A DNA stretch of 64,000 bases from Sedimenticola hydrogenitrophicus (GTDB taxonomy: Bacteria; Pseudomonadota; Gammaproteobacteria; Chromatiales; Chromatiaceae): contig NZ_JAQGEI010000036.1 of NCBI RefSeq assembly GCF_029017505.1, positions 1-64,000 of the forward strand, in the 5' to 3' direction. Shown here one piece after another: positions 1 to 8,944 of this stretch (within the stretch, counting starts at the first letter, position 1; every line of letters starts with the position of its first letter). The notes beneath the pieces are model-generated. The model was not told the origin of the DNA. It worked only from the letters and a program-made list of their open reading frames with translations, and ran no database searches. Made by a program: the position numbers and the translations under genes.

Positions 1-1
1 G

Positions 2-1150
2 CTGGTCGGTAATACTGCCCTGGCCGGCAAGCAGGACGCCACAAAAAGTGAACAGGCGGGACCCGCGCCATTGGCACCGCTCGGCCCGCCACCGATTCCG
101 CCGGATAACCTGCAGTCCGACGCCAAGGCCGAACTGGGAAAGATCCTGTTCTTTGATCCCCGGATCGGCGGTGACGCCTCAACCGCCTGTTCCAGTTGCC
201 ATGAGCCGGAGCAGGGCTGGGCCTGGTCCGAGGACCTCTCCCGCGGTTATCCCGGCACCGTGCACTGGCGCAATAGCCAGACCATCGTCAACAGCGCTTA
301 CTACGGCCGTGGCTTCTGGGCCGGCTCCGTGCCGTCGCTGGAGAAGCAGGCACCGGCCGCCGCCAAGGGCGGTGTCGCGGGCAACGGCGAGGACGACATC
401 ATGGAGGCGCGTTTGGCGTTGATTCCCGAGTACCGCAAACGCTTCAAAGAGGTATTCGGTACCCAGTGGCCGCTGATCCAGGACGTCTGGCGCGCCATGG
501 CAGCCTACGAACGCACCCTGGTGCAGCGCGACACCCCGCTGGACAAATACCTGCAGGGTGACCAGGCGGCACTGAGTGAAGAGCAGGTGCGCGGCAAGGT
601 GCTGTTCGAGGGCAAGGCGGGTTGTATCCAGTGCCACAACGGCGCCCTGGCCTCGGATCAGGACTACTACAACATCGGCGTGCCGGCCAACAGGCGTTGG
701 GAGGAGGATGGCCTGGCACAGATCACCTTCCGCTATGAGCAGTACGCCAAGGGCCAGACCGAGGAGGGTTACCGCACCGCCAAGTCGGATTGGGGTTTCT
801 ACTACCGCAGCAAGAACAAGTGGGACAAGGGCAAGTTCCGTACCCCGTCGCTACGTTATACCGCCCATACCGCGCCCTACATGCACAACGGCATCCTCTA
901 CACGCTGGAGGATGTGGTCGAGTTCTATGACCGGGGCGGCTTCGATGAAGAGGGTCGCACCACCCAGTTCCCGGAGAACAAATCCAAGCTGATCAAGCCC
1001 CTGGGCCTGACCGATGAGGAGAAGGCGGATCTGGTGGCGTTCCTGGAGGCCTTCTCGGGTGATCCGATAACCGCCGAAAAACCCACGCTGCCCGAATACG
1101 CGCCACTGTTTACGCGTGCCGAGCTCGAAGCCGCACAGGAGGCAAAGTAA
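2..1150 (+). CDS. Di-heme cytochrome c peroxidase (MauG/CcpA family), IdrP-like, 5' partial
   Basis: The gene runs in from before the window; the first visible residues (LVGNTALAG) look like the end of a signal peptide, so the protein should be periplasmic. Two CxxCH haem sites are present, CSSCH (about nt 187-201) and CIQCH (about nt 625-640), the arrangement of bacterial di-heme peroxidases that reduce H2O2 with electrons from small cytochromes. The stop codon overlaps the start of the Rieske gene by one base, so the two are translationally coupled. A peroxidase in an operon with an Aio-like Rieske/molybdenum pair is the hallmark of iodate reductase clusters (idrA, idrB, idrP1, idrP2), where the peroxidases are thought to deal with reactive intermediates. 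Whether this is the P1 or P2 type cannot be told, and a second peroxidase could lie upstream. Family certain; Idr role inferred. Confidence 0.88.
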   Translation: MVGNTALAGKQDATKSEQAGPAPLAPLGPPPIPPDNLQSDAKAELGKILFFDPRIGGDASTACSSCHEPEQGWAWSEDLSRGYPGTVHWRNSQTIVNSAYYGRGFWAGSVPSLEKQAPAAAKGGVAGNGEDDIMEARLALIPEYRKRFKEVFGTQWPLIQDVWRAMAAYERTLVQRDTPLDKYLQGDQAALSEEQVRGKVLFEGKAGCIQCHNGALASDQDYYNIGVPANRRWEEDGLAQITFRYEQYAKGQTEEGYRTAKSDWGFYYRSKNKWDKGKFRTPSLRYTAHTAPYMHNGILYTLEDVVEFYDRGGFDEEGRTTQFPENKSKLIKPLGLTDEEKADLVAFLEAFSGDPITAEKPTLPEYAPLFTRAELEAAQEAK

Positions 1151-1734
1151 TGTCTGATTTAATCAAAAAAGACGAGTCAGCCGCTGGGCACGCACAGTGC
1201 ATGCTCAACCGCCGTCAGTTTCTGATGTACACCGGCACCACGGCGGCCGCGGTCAGTACCATTTCACTCAACCTGTTTCCGGGCGAGGCCCAGGCCAAGG
1301 CACGGGTGGTGGGGTATCCCCGTCAGCACATCGGCAAGTTGAGCCAGCTGAAGGAGAATATCCCGCTTGATTTCAACTACCCCGACGAGAACCGGAATTC
1401 CCAGTGCTTCGTGGTCAAGATGGATGGGGCCAAGGCCGGTGGCGGTGTCGGTCCGCAGCGCGACGTGGTGGCGTTCAGCTATCTCTGTACCCATCAGGGC
1501 GGTTTCATGAACGGCAAGTATCAGGCGGTGGGCGAGCACCGTGTACTGGGCCAGTGCCCGCTGCACCTCTCCACCTACGACCTGACCCGTCACGGCATCA
1601 TTGTTTCCGGGCAGGCCTATCAGAGCATTCCCCAGGTGTTGCTGGAGCTGGATGGCGATGATATCTACGCCGTTGGTGTCATGGGTCTGCTGTTTGGCCG
1701 TAATCAAAACCTGATGGAATCCCAGGAGTCATAA
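1150..1734 (+). CDS. idrB: Rieske [2Fe-2S] small subunit of Aio/Idr-type oxidoreductase, Tat-exported
   Basis: 194 residues. A twin-arginine signal (NRRQFLMYTG, about residues 18-27, then a hydrophobic stretch ending near EAQAKA) targets the folded protein to the periplasm. The Rieske ligands are visible as CTH (CTHQGG) and CPLH (GQCPLHLS), about 20 residues apart, and the C-terminal end resembles that of arsenite oxidase small subunits. It would carry electrons from or to the molybdenum subunit, which follows after two bases and has no signal of its own, so the pair is probably exported together on this Tat signal. Its ATG overlaps the peroxidase stop. Aio small subunits share the same fold; the idrB symbol rests on the peroxidase neighbour and is tentative. 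Confidence 0.82.
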   Translation: MSDLIKKDESAAGHAQCMLNRRQFLMYTGTTAAAVSTISLNLFPGEAQAKARVVGYPRQHIGKLSQLKENIPLDFNYPDENRNSQCFVVKMDGAKAGGGVGPQRDVVAFSYLCTHQGGFMNGKYQAVGEHRVLGQCPLHLSTYDLTRHGIIVSGQAYQSIPQVLLELDGDDIYAVGVMGLLFGRNQNLMESQES

Positions 1735-1736
1735 TC

Positions 1737-4430
1737 ATGTCAAGCAAGTACTATCTTCCCGAGGACAAGGCGCCGCTGCCTCCGGTGAACGCGGAGGTGC
1801 TGACCACCTGCTGCGATTACTGCATCGTGGCCTGCGGCTACAAGGTCTACCGCTGGCCGGTGGGTACCGCCGATGGCGGTCCCCAGGCCCATGAGAACGC
1901 CCTGAAGGTGAGCTTCCCATCCGGACCGCTGCAGGCGTGGGTGGCCCCCACCCAGCATAACGTGGTGATGCATGACGGTCGTCCGCACAATGTCGTGATC
2001 CTTCCGGACAAGGAGGCCCAGGCGGTCAACCTGACCGGCGACTCCTCCATTCGCGGCGGTTGCATCGCCCAGAAGGTCTACAACCCCAACAAACCGACCC
2101 GGGATCGGCTGATGTCGCCGATGATCCGCATCAACGGCACCCTGCAACCGGTCTCCTGGGACATGGCCCTGGATGTGGCCACCGAGGTGATGAAGCACGT
2201 GGTGGAGAAGCACGGCGCCAATGCCTACGGCATGAAGACCTATCTCTATCAGTACATCGAGAACACCTACGCGATAAGCAAGTTTGCGCTGCGGCATATG
2301 AATACTGCCAACTTTGCCTTCCATGACACACCTTCAGATGTCACCTCGACGCCAGGGTTCCGTGATGCCGGGTTTGAAAACTTTGCACCCTCCTACCAGG
2401 ACTGGGCCGCTGCCGAGACGCTATTGATCGCCGGTACCGATCCCTACGAAACCAAGACCATCCTGTTTAACCAATTTATCAAGCCGGCGATCGATGCCGG
2501 TCAGAAGACGGTCTGGCTCAACGTGCGCGAAACGGCGGGTATCGCCTATGCCAAGAGCCGCGGCAACGCCCTGTTCCTGCAGATCGACCCCGGAACCGAT
2601 ACACCGGTGCTGGGCGCCATCCTGCGGGTCATCCTGGAGAACGGCTGGGAAGACAAGGAGTGGATCGAGAAGTGGGTCAACAACCAGTGGGCGTCCGACT
2701 CCGGATTTGGCCAAGGCACCCGCAACACCCCGTGGCAGTGGCGCACCACCTGGGGCCAGTTCCAGACCAAGGGCTTCGAGGACTACAAGCAGTGGAACCT
2801 GGCGCAGAAGGAGTATGACCCCAAGGAAGCCGCCAAGATCGCCAATATCGACCCCACCGACATCTACAAGGCGGCGGAGATGCTGGCCAAGCCCAAGGCT
2901 GACGGCAGCCGGGTAAAGGCCTCCTTCGCCATTGAGAAGGGCTTCTACTGGTCCAACAATACCGGCAACACCAATGCCGTTGCCACGCTGGCTACAGTCT
3001 GCGGGGCGGGTGGCCGGCCGGGCCAGATGGTCGGTCGTCTGGGGGGGCATCAACGTGGTTACCAAAGCGGCGGCGCTTATCCCCGTAATAAATCCCCTCA
3101 AAAACACGCGGGACGGCGGCGTCAGTCGATGGATTGCGATCGCTACTTCTACGCCGGGCACACCCGCTTTGCCCATGTCATCGGTACCACCTGGATTCAG
3201 GCGATGTGCGGCTCCGCCGGCCTCAATGCCAAGTTCGAGGAGCAGGTGACCAATAATCCGCACCAGGTGCGCTCCTTCGACAAGCAGGAGATCATCGACA
3301 CCCTGAAGGCGCGCGCCGACTCCGGCGGTACCGTGGTGCTCAATCAGGAGATTTACTTGCGCGATCCGATCGGCTCACGCTTTGCGGACATCGTGCTGCC
3401 GGCGGCCACCTGGGGCGAGTCGGACTTCATCCGCGCCAACGGCGAGCGGCGCATCCGACTCTACTCCAAGTTCTACGACGCCCCGGGGGACGCCAAGCCG
3501 GACTGGTGGATCATGGCGGAACTGGGCAAGCGCATGGGCTTCGATGGCTTCGACTGGAAGGATGCCAACCAGGTATGCGAGGAGTCCTCGCGCTTCAGCC
3601 GTACCGGACCCAAGGCCTACCACATGCTTAAGGTGGCGGCGCATGCCGAGGGCAAGACCCTGCACGAAAAATTGCGTGAATTGGGTACCACCGGTATCCA
3701 GGGGCCGACCTTCTACAACTACAAGACGGGCGAACTGCTGGGCAGCAAGCGGCTGCACGACACCACCCTTACCCCCGAACAGATGGAGGCAGAGGGTCGC
3801 AGCATGGCCACCAACATGGTGAACAAGAAGGGCACTCACTTCAATTCACAGAGCGGCAAGGTGAACATCCAGAAACACCCCTGGAGCCTGTTCTCCGACT
3901 ACTGGGAGTGGATGAAGCCGAAGGGTGACGAGCTGTGGCACACCAATGGCCGAATCAACGAAGTGTGGCAGTCCGGATTCGACGACGTCGACCGGCGCGC
4001 CTACATCGCCCAGCGCTGGCCGGAGAACTGGACCGAGATTCATCCAGACGACGCCGCCGCGCGCGGTATCGAGTCGGGCGATCAGTTGATGCTGTACTCC
4101 GAGCGGGTACCCAACCTGAGGCAGAGCATCAAGGCACAGGATGATACGGATTTCAGTTTTGCCTCGCGGCTGAAGAATGGCTGGATCGAGCTGAACAAGG
4201 CCGCGGTGACCGCCGTCGCCATCGTCACGCCCCATGTGAAGAAGGGGACCCTGTACTCTTACTATCTCAACACCAATCAGCCCAGTAATGCGTTGCAGGG
4301 TCGCGTGCCTGATCAGATCAGCGGCAACTACAGCTTCAAGATGGGCGTGGCCAGGGTGAAGAAGATCGGCGAGTCGAAGTACAAGAGCGAGTTCCGCTCC
4401 ATGTCCTTCGCCCCGCGCAATATCGTCTGA
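1737..4430 (+). CDS. idrA: Molybdopterin oxidoreductase large subunit, iodate reductase/arsenite oxidase group (DMSO reductase superfamily)
   Basis: 897 residues, the usual size for AioA/IdrA. Near the N terminus the motif C26-x2-C29-x3-C33 is followed after exactly 70 residues by S104, the [3Fe-4S] ligand pattern of this branch, rather than the [4Fe-4S] of most DMSO-reductase enzymes. The centre contains GRLGGHQRGYQ (about residues 434-444), the counterpart of the active-site Arg/His segment of arsenite oxidase. There is no signal peptide; export should depend on the Tat signal of the preceding Rieske subunit. AGGAG lies eight bases before the ATG. The enzyme is a periplasmic bis-MGD oxidoreductase. 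Known relatives oxidise arsenite (AioA) or reduce iodate (IdrA); the co-transcribed di-heme peroxidase points to IdrA. Arsenite oxidase remains possible, as arsC and arsS lie 35 kb away. Confidence 0.8.
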   Translation: MSSKYYLPEDKAPLPPVNAEVLTTCCDYCIVACGYKVYRWPVGTADGGPQAHENALKVSFPSGPLQAWVAPTQHNVVMHDGRPHNVVILPDKEAQAVNLTGDSSIRGGCIAQKVYNPNKPTRDRLMSPMIRINGTLQPVSWDMALDVATEVMKHVVEKHGANAYGMKTYLYQYIENTYAISKFALRHMNTANFAFHDTPSDVTSTPGFRDAGFENFAPSYQDWAAAETLLIAGTDPYETKTILFNQFIKPAIDAGQKTVWLNVRETAGIAYAKSRGNALFLQIDPGTDTPVLGAILRVILENGWEDKEWIEKWVNNQWASDSGFGQGTRNTPWQWRTTWGQFQTKGFEDYKQWNLAQKEYDPKEAAKIANIDPTDIYKAAEMLAKPKADGSRVKASFAIEKGFYWSNNTGNTNAVATLATVCGAGGRPGQMVGRLGGHQRGYQSGGAYPRNKSPQKHAGRRRQSMDCDRYFYAGHTRFAHVIGTTWIQAMCGSAGLNAKFEEQVTNNPHQVRSFDKQEIIDTLKARADSGGTVVLNQEIYLRDPIGSRFADIVLPAATWGESDFIRANGERRIRLYSKFYDAPGDAKPDWWIMAELGKRMGFDGFDWKDANQVCEESSRFSRTGPKAYHMLKVAAHAEGKTLHEKLRELGTTGIQGPTFYNYKTGELLGSKRLHDTTLTPEQMEAEGRSMATNMVNKKGTHFNSQSGKVNIQKHPWSLFSDYWEWMKPKGDELWHTNGRINEVWQSGFDDVDRRAYIAQRWPENWTEIHPDDAAARGIESGDQLMLYSERVPNLRQSIKAQDDTDFSFASRLKNGWIELNKAAVTAVAIVTPHVKKGTLYSYYLNTNQPSNALQGRVPDQISGNYSFKMGVARVKKIGESKYKSEFRSMSFAPRNIV

Positions 4431-4881
4431 TTCATCTTTTCGTTGTACTGAAGAGACAGGGGCGGCCTTCGGGTCGCCCCTGATCCTAAAAACCTCGTTT
4501 CAACCGCTAACGTAACTACCTACCCGTGAGCAGTTACAAAGTACTTTTGTAGGGTGGATAAGCCGGTAGGCGCATCCACCTCGGCAATGGTGGATGCGCT
4601 GTCGCTTATCCACCCTACGAAGCTGGATTCGGTTCCAGCCTTTTGTCTTTTCGTGTTTATTCGTGTATTTCGTGGTTCACTGCGTTTTCTAGGTTAATCG
4701 CAGCCAGCGCAGCGCTAACTGGGCAGGGAATCCTGAAGGGGGCAGTGAGTGAAACCGCGTCGCTCTTGGTTGATGAGTACTCAGCTCGGGTTTTAATCGA
4801 CAGGGAAAGCCTGTTCCGCGTTATCATGTCACCCACCTTATTCAAATACATGAAGTTTTTGCGGTAATCCTTCAGGAAAGC
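4431..4881. repeat. Intergenic region with two palindromic repeats
   Basis: Apart from the hairpin at 4457-4482, this gap holds a short inverted repeat at 4512-4536 (GTAACTACcTAC and its near-complement), related to the ends of the element at 8525-8733, and a palindrome at 4549-4618 whose outer arms read GTAGGGTGGATAAG / CTTATCCACCCTAC. The same outer arms bound the repeat at 53231-53344. A 74-codon open frame at 4643-4867 has no ribosome-binding site or protein character and was not called. Confidence 0.7.
4457..4482 (+). terminator. Probable terminator of the idr-like operon
   Basis: A GC-rich stem (CAGGGGCGGCC with TTCG loop and matching arm) begins 27 bases after the large-subunit stop codon. 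The U-tract is poor, so termination strength is uncertain. Confidence 0.55.
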
Positions 4882-7167
4882 ATGGCTTTATTACGTTTTG
4901 CGGGCCTCTCCAGGCGAATCTATCTCTCTTTTCTGCTGGCTGCCGCGCTGCCGACAGCCATTTCCGGCGCGATCGGCATTGTCTATTCGTTGAATGCCCT
5001 GAAACAGGAGACCCTGACCAGCGTCGAGCAGGAGATTCTTATCCGCACTGCGAACATCGCCCGCTTCTTTGCCCAATTATCGTCGGAGCTGCGCTTTCTC
5101 TCCCAATCTGACGCCTTGCACCAGTTGCATGAGGTGGCGGCTCGGGGGACTGGCGAATCCAGCGTGGCGGCGTCGCGAGAGCGGCTGGAGCAGGACTTCT
5201 CCCGCTTCGCGGCGTACTATCCTCACATCTACCAGATTCGCTACCTGGGTCCGGATGGGCGGGAGCTGGTGCGGGTGGATCGGCGGGGCGAAACGATCGA
5301 GACGGTGCCCGCCGAGCGTCTTCAGGACAAGTCCGATCGCTACTATGTTGTGGAGGCGAAAGGCCTGGCGCCTGGGGATGTCTATGTATCCCCGCTCGAT
5401 CTCAATATCGAGTTTGGGCGGGTGGAGCGGCCGGAGCGCCCGGTTATCCGTTTCGCCACACCGGTGAAACCGTTGAACGCGGCGGATGCCGGCCTGCTCA
5501 TCGTCAATCTCAATGCCGATATTCTGCTGGACCAGATCCAGCAGTTGGCGGACGCGCGGGGCGGCATCGCCTACCTGTTCGATCGTGCCGGCCACTTCCT
5601 CTCCCGCAGTGCCGGCGGCCAGCCCGATACCTTTGTGATGCAGCCCATCGAGCGCTTGCGCTCCGAGTTCGGCGAGACGGTGCTCGACGAGGTGGTGTCG
5701 GGTGGCAGCGGCACCACGCTGGTCGCGGGGCAGATCTTCTCCTTCGCTCCGGTGACGCCCTTGGATAGCCAACACGCCCAAACCAAGACCAAGGGTTGGG
5801 TGCTTGCGCTGGCCTTTCCGAGAAATCGGCTGTTTCTCTCCATCTTCAATCTGTCCACGCTCTATATCGTGCTGCTGGCGAGCCTGGCGGCCACCGCCCT
5901 TGGCGGTTATCTGGTTTCACGGCGGCTCCTGGGACCCCTTGACGACCTGTCGCGGGAGGCGGAAGCGGTCGCCGCCGGCGATTTCACCCGCCGCGTGCGT
6001 ATCGAAGGCGATGACGAAATAGCCGGGCTTGGCGAGCGCTTCAACATCATGGCGGAACGGCTTCAGGAGCTGGTTGGAAAGCTCAACGCGCATCGTTCCC
6101 GGCTGACCGACGAGGTGCGGGCGCGAACCGACGAGCTGGATCGCGAGCGCGCTTACCTGGCGGCGGTGATCCAGCATACCGGGGATGGCATCCTGGCCGT
6201 TGATGAACAGGGGCGCTGCACCCTGGCCAATGATGCGGCAAGGCAGCTGATCGATGGACTCGAACGGCGCCGGCCACTGGTGTCGTGGCTGCCGCAGTGG
6301 CCCGGGTTGGCTGCCGCGGCGGCCGCCGCCGGGGCGTATCGCGGGGACATCAGCCTGGCGGGACGGACCCTGGCGCTGTCCATAACCCATACCAGCGACG
6401 GCGGTGGCGAGGCCTTCATCGTCGTGGTCCGGGATGTCAGCGAGGAACGGCGTCTGCTCGATGAGCGGCGGGAGTTGGATCGGCAGATGTTCCAGATGGA
6501 GAAGATGACCACCCTCGGCGAATTGGCCATGGGCCTTGCCCACGAGATCGGCAACCCGCTGGCCGGGCTGAAGGCAGTTACCCAGTCCCTGCGTTACGAG
6601 TCCGACACGCCGAGCCACCTGCTGGAGGCGCTGGGCCGGATGGAGGGCGAAATCGACCGGCTGAGCGGTTTTCTGCACACCTTCAACAGCTTCGCGGCAC
6701 CGCCCGCCGGCGCTCCCGTTGACTGTGATCTGGCCGGGGTGATGGACGATGTCCTGTTCTGGACCCGCAAAGAGGCACACGGCAAGGGGATCGAACTGCT
6801 CACTGAGATAGACGGGGTGGTGCCGTTGCGCGCCGATCCGCGCCAGATGAAGCAACTGCTGCTCAATCTGGTCATCAATGCGATGCATGCCATGCCCGGG
6901 GGTGGACGGCTGCGTATCGGCGCCCGCTTGCGGGGGGGCGAGGTGGTAATCGAGGTGGAGGATTCGGGTGCGGGCATTCCCGTCGAGGTGTTGCCGCGGA
7001 TCTTCGAGCCCTTCTATACCACCCGCGGCGAGGGCACCGGACTGGGGCTGGCCATCGTGCGTAAAATCGCCCAGGACCACCACGCCCGGGTCGAGGCGAA
7101 AAGCGAGCCTGGCCAGGGAACCCGGTTTACCTTGTATTGGCCAGCCGCCGGAGGTGCGCATGCCTGA
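4882..7167 (+). CDS. Membrane sensor histidine kinase, NtrB-like (Cache-type sensor, HAMP, PAS, HisKA, HATPase)
   Basis: 761 residues. Two membrane segments (about residues 13-37 and 315-340) enclose a roughly 270-residue extracytoplasmic sensor region that looks like a double Cache fold. A HAMP linker follows (about 345-395), then a PAS-like domain (about 415-515), an H-box with phospho-acceptor H554 in LAHEIGNPLAG, and an ATPase domain with N-box (NLVINAMHAM), DSGAGI and GTGLGLAI. The last eight bases overlap the response regulator. Such pairs sense small extracellular ligands and drive sigma54 transcription. Its position directly after the idr-like operon recalls AioS/AioR beside aioBA, but AioS proteins are shorter, so the signal is unknown. 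Confidence 0.9.
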   Translation: MALLRFAGLSRRIYLSFLLAAALPTAISGAIGIVYSLNALKQETLTSVEQEILIRTANIARFFAQLSSELRFLSQSDALHQLHEVAARGTGESSVAASRERLEQDFSRFAAYYPHIYQIRYLGPDGRELVRVDRRGETIETVPAERLQDKSDRYYVVEAKGLAPGDVYVSPLDLNIEFGRVERPERPVIRFATPVKPLNAADAGLLIVNLNADILLDQIQQLADARGGIAYLFDRAGHFLSRSAGGQPDTFVMQPIERLRSEFGETVLDEVVSGGSGTTLVAGQIFSFAPVTPLDSQHAQTKTKGWVLALAFPRNRLFLSIFNLSTLYIVLLASLAATALGGYLVSRRLLGPLDDLSREAEAVAAGDFTRRVRIEGDDEIAGLGERFNIMAERLQELVGKLNAHRSRLTDEVRARTDELDRERAYLAAVIQHTGDGILAVDEQGRCTLANDAARQLIDGLERRRPLVSWLPQWPGLAAAAAAAGAYRGDISLAGRTLALSITHTSDGGGEAFIVVVRDVSEERRLLDERRELDRQMFQMEKMTTLGELAMGLAHEIGNPLAGLKAVTQSLRYESDTPSHLLEALGRMEGEIDRLSGFLHTFNSFAAPPAGAPVDCDLAGVMDDVLFWTRKEAHGKGIELLTEIDGVVPLRADPRQMKQLLLNLVINAMHAMPGGGRLRIGARLRGGEVVIEVEDSGAGIPVEVLPRIFEPFYTTRGEGTGLGLAIVRKIAQDHHARVEAKSEPGQGTRFTLYWPAAGGAHA

Positions 7168-8527
7168 CCACATTCTCATTGTTGAAGACGACCAGACGCT
7201 GCGTCTGACCCTGGGCCAATTCCTCACCCGCAGAGGCTTCGCGGTGGAACTGGCCGCCGATGCGGCCGCCGCGCTGGCGGCCGTGCGGCGGGGGCGATTC
7301 CAGCTGGTCCTGCTCGATCTGCGGCTGCCCGATAGCGACGGCCTGGAGCTGATCGGCCGGCTGCATCAGCTGGACGACGGCTGCCTGGTGGTGATCATGA
7401 CCGCCTACCCCGAGGTGCGCACCGCCATCGCCGCCCTCAAGGCCGGTGCCTACGACTACATCAACAAACCGTTCGATCTGGATGACCTGTTGGAGCTGAT
7501 CGGTCGTGCCGTCGATGCCCAGCATATGCGCCACGAGCTGGAGTGGCGCCGCGCCCAGTCCTCGGCGCAGGATGACGCGGAGTGGATCGGCGACAGCGCC
7601 GCCTTCCGGGAGATGGTTGACGTGGTGAGTCGCATCGCCGCCGCCGGGCGGGTGCCGGTGCTCATTCACGGCGAATCCGGCACCGGCAAGGAGCGGGTGG
7701 CCCACACCGTGCACGCCCGTTCCACACGGGCGGAGGGTCCGTGGATTGCGATCAACTGCGCCGCCCTGCCCGAGACGCTGCTTGAGGCGGAGATGTTCGG
7801 CTACGAGAAGGGCGCCTTCACCGACGCCCGGCAGGCCAAGCGCGGACTGTTGGAGCTGGCCGACGGCGGGACTCTGTTCCTGGACGAGATCGGCGATCTC
7901 GCCCTCGCCCTGCAGCCGAAGCTGTTGCGGGCACTGGAGACCCAGACCTTTCGGCGCCTTGGCGGTAGCCGCGAACTGCAGGTGGATGTACGCATCGTCG
8001 CCGCCACGCATCGCGACCTGCCGGCGATGGTTGCCGCCGGCCAGTTCCGCGAGGACCTCTATTACCGGCTCAACGTCGGTGCCATCGACGTGCCGTCGCT
8101 ACGCGAGCGCCGCGACGACGTGCTGCCCCTAGCCCGCTATTTTCTGCGGCAAATGGCGCCGACACTGGGTGTGGCCCCACTCACCCTGACTCCGGAAGTG
8201 GCCTCGTTTCTGACCGCTTACCCCTGGCCGGGCAACATCCGTGAGCTGCGCAACGTGATGGAACGGGCCGCGATCCTGTCACGGGACGGCGCGATCCGCC
8301 CCGAACACCTGCCCAGGGAGATGTCGGGTGCCGGCCAGCCGGGCATGGCCCAAGCCGCCGAGTCCCCCCTGCTCCTGGCGGACGCGGAGCGGTTTCACAT
8401 TCAACGGGTGCTGGCCGCGTGCGAGGGCAACAAGACCCGCGCCGCGGAGCTGCTGGGTATCACCCGCGCCACCCTGCGCAACAAGCTGGGCGATCAGCGT
8501 GGCAACGAAGACTATGAGAGATCGTAA
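7160..8527 (+). CDS. Sigma54-dependent response regulator, NtrC family
   Basis: 455 residues starting at the ATG that overlaps the kinase gene; longer versions of the frame would run inside the kinase. The receiver domain has the acidic pair EDD at residues 8-10 and phospho-acceptor D53. The AAA+ domain (about 140-380) shows Walker A GESGTGKE, the loop GAFTDA in place of the usual GAFTGA that contacts sigma54, and Walker B TLFLDEI. The C terminus is a Fis-type helix-turn-helix (ACEGNKTRAAELLGITRATL). The gene should activate -24/-12 promoters; good ones exist before the FNR-like gene and the small secreted protein genes. The 3' end was altered by insertion of a palindromic element that now supplies the TAA stop; without it the protein would end one Ser later. 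Confidence 0.93.
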   Translation: MPDHILIVEDDQTLRLTLGQFLTRRGFAVELAADAAAALAAVRRGRFQLVLLDLRLPDSDGLELIGRLHQLDDGCLVVIMTAYPEVRTAIAALKAGAYDYINKPFDLDDLLELIGRAVDAQHMRHELEWRRAQSSAQDDAEWIGDSAAFREMVDVVSRIAAAGRVPVLIHGESGTGKERVAHTVHARSTRAEGPWIAINCAALPETLLEAEMFGYEKGAFTDARQAKRGLLELADGGTLFLDEIGDLALALQPKLLRALETQTFRRLGGSRELQVDVRIVAATHRDLPAMVAAGQFREDLYYRLNVGAIDVPSLRERRDDVLPLARYFLRQMAPTLGVAPLTLTPEVASFLTAYPWPGNIRELRNVMERAAILSRDGAIRPEHLPREMSGAGQPGMAQAAESPLLLADAERFHIQRVLAACEGNKTRAAELLGITRATLRNKLGDQRGNEDYERS

Positions 8528-8733
8528 CTACTCACGGGGTGATTGGCCTGCCTTGCCGGCCTCACATGATGGCTTGTCTCCTCGAATCCGGCCCCATGTT
8601 CAGCGCCTGCCCAAACTCGCTTCGCTCAAACAAGGGCAGGCTTGGATCTGAAAATGGGGCCGGATTCGAGGCGCCATCAAGATCGGCCAACAAGGCAGGC
8701 CAATCACTTACAGACCGGGTAAGTAGTTAGTGA
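8525..8733. mobile_element. MITE-like palindromic element with 10-bp target duplication
   Basis: About 209 bp with long inverted arms: TAACTACTCAC...GTGATTGGCCTGCCTTG on the left, and the complement of the same blocks on the right. Inner arms pair CTCGAATCCGGCCCCAT with ATGGGGCCGGATTCGAG, and a central hairpin pairs CCTGCCC with GGGCAGG. The flanks carry the direct repeat GAGAGATCGT (8516-8525 and 8734-8743), a probable target-site duplication. No transposase is encoded. Relatives of its ends occur at 4512-4536, 9961-9987 and 50348-50359. Confidence 0.75.
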
Positions 8734-8854
8734 GAGAGATCGTCATAATCACCGGTCGATTATTGATCGGTCGCCACCACAAGCCGGGCGATATTTATCC
8801 GCTGGATAGCCGGAATAATAATATATTTACCATGAATACAATGTGTTAAAGCAT

Positions 8855-8870
8855 TGGCACGGGTTGTGCT
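8855..8870 (+). promoter_or_regulatory. Sigma54 (-24/-12) promoter of the FNR-like gene
   Basis: TGGCACGGGTTGTGCT matches the consensus TGGCACGNNNNTTGCW at all but one fixed position, with GG and GC correctly spaced. It lies 75 bp before the FNR-like start. An inverted CGAT-tattg-ATCG (8757-8769) about 90 bp further upstream is a candidate enhancer site. Confidence 0.6.
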
Positions 8871-8889
8871 CCGAGGCTGTAGATGCCTG

Positions 8890-8904
8890 CCTTAATAATT
8901 AAGG
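8890..8904. promoter_or_regulatory. 15-bp palindrome upstream of the FNR-like gene
   Basis: CCTTAATAATTAAGG is a perfect 7-1-7 dyad in the leader, 40 bp before the start codon. It could be an operator, perhaps autoregulatory; it does not match TTGAT-N4-ATCAA of FNR. Confidence 0.4.
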
Positions 8905-8944
8905 TGGCGCCACGAAACCTAACAGACTCGCCGGGAGCCCAAGC

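Noticed and set aside
1150-4430. Plain arsenite oxidase aioBA
   Set aside because: Not excluded, but the coupled di-heme peroxidase is foreign to aio operons and typical of idr; arsenic genes elsewhere in the window are 35 kb away.
4643-4867. 74-codon frame between the idr-like operon and the kinase
   Set aside because: No ribosome-binding site and the DNA resembles intergenic repeat sequence (TTCGTGTTTATTCGTG).
5917-7227. 436-residue antisense frame in the kinase gene
   Set aside because: Long antisense frames are expected at this GC content; it shows no protein family character, while the sense strand does.
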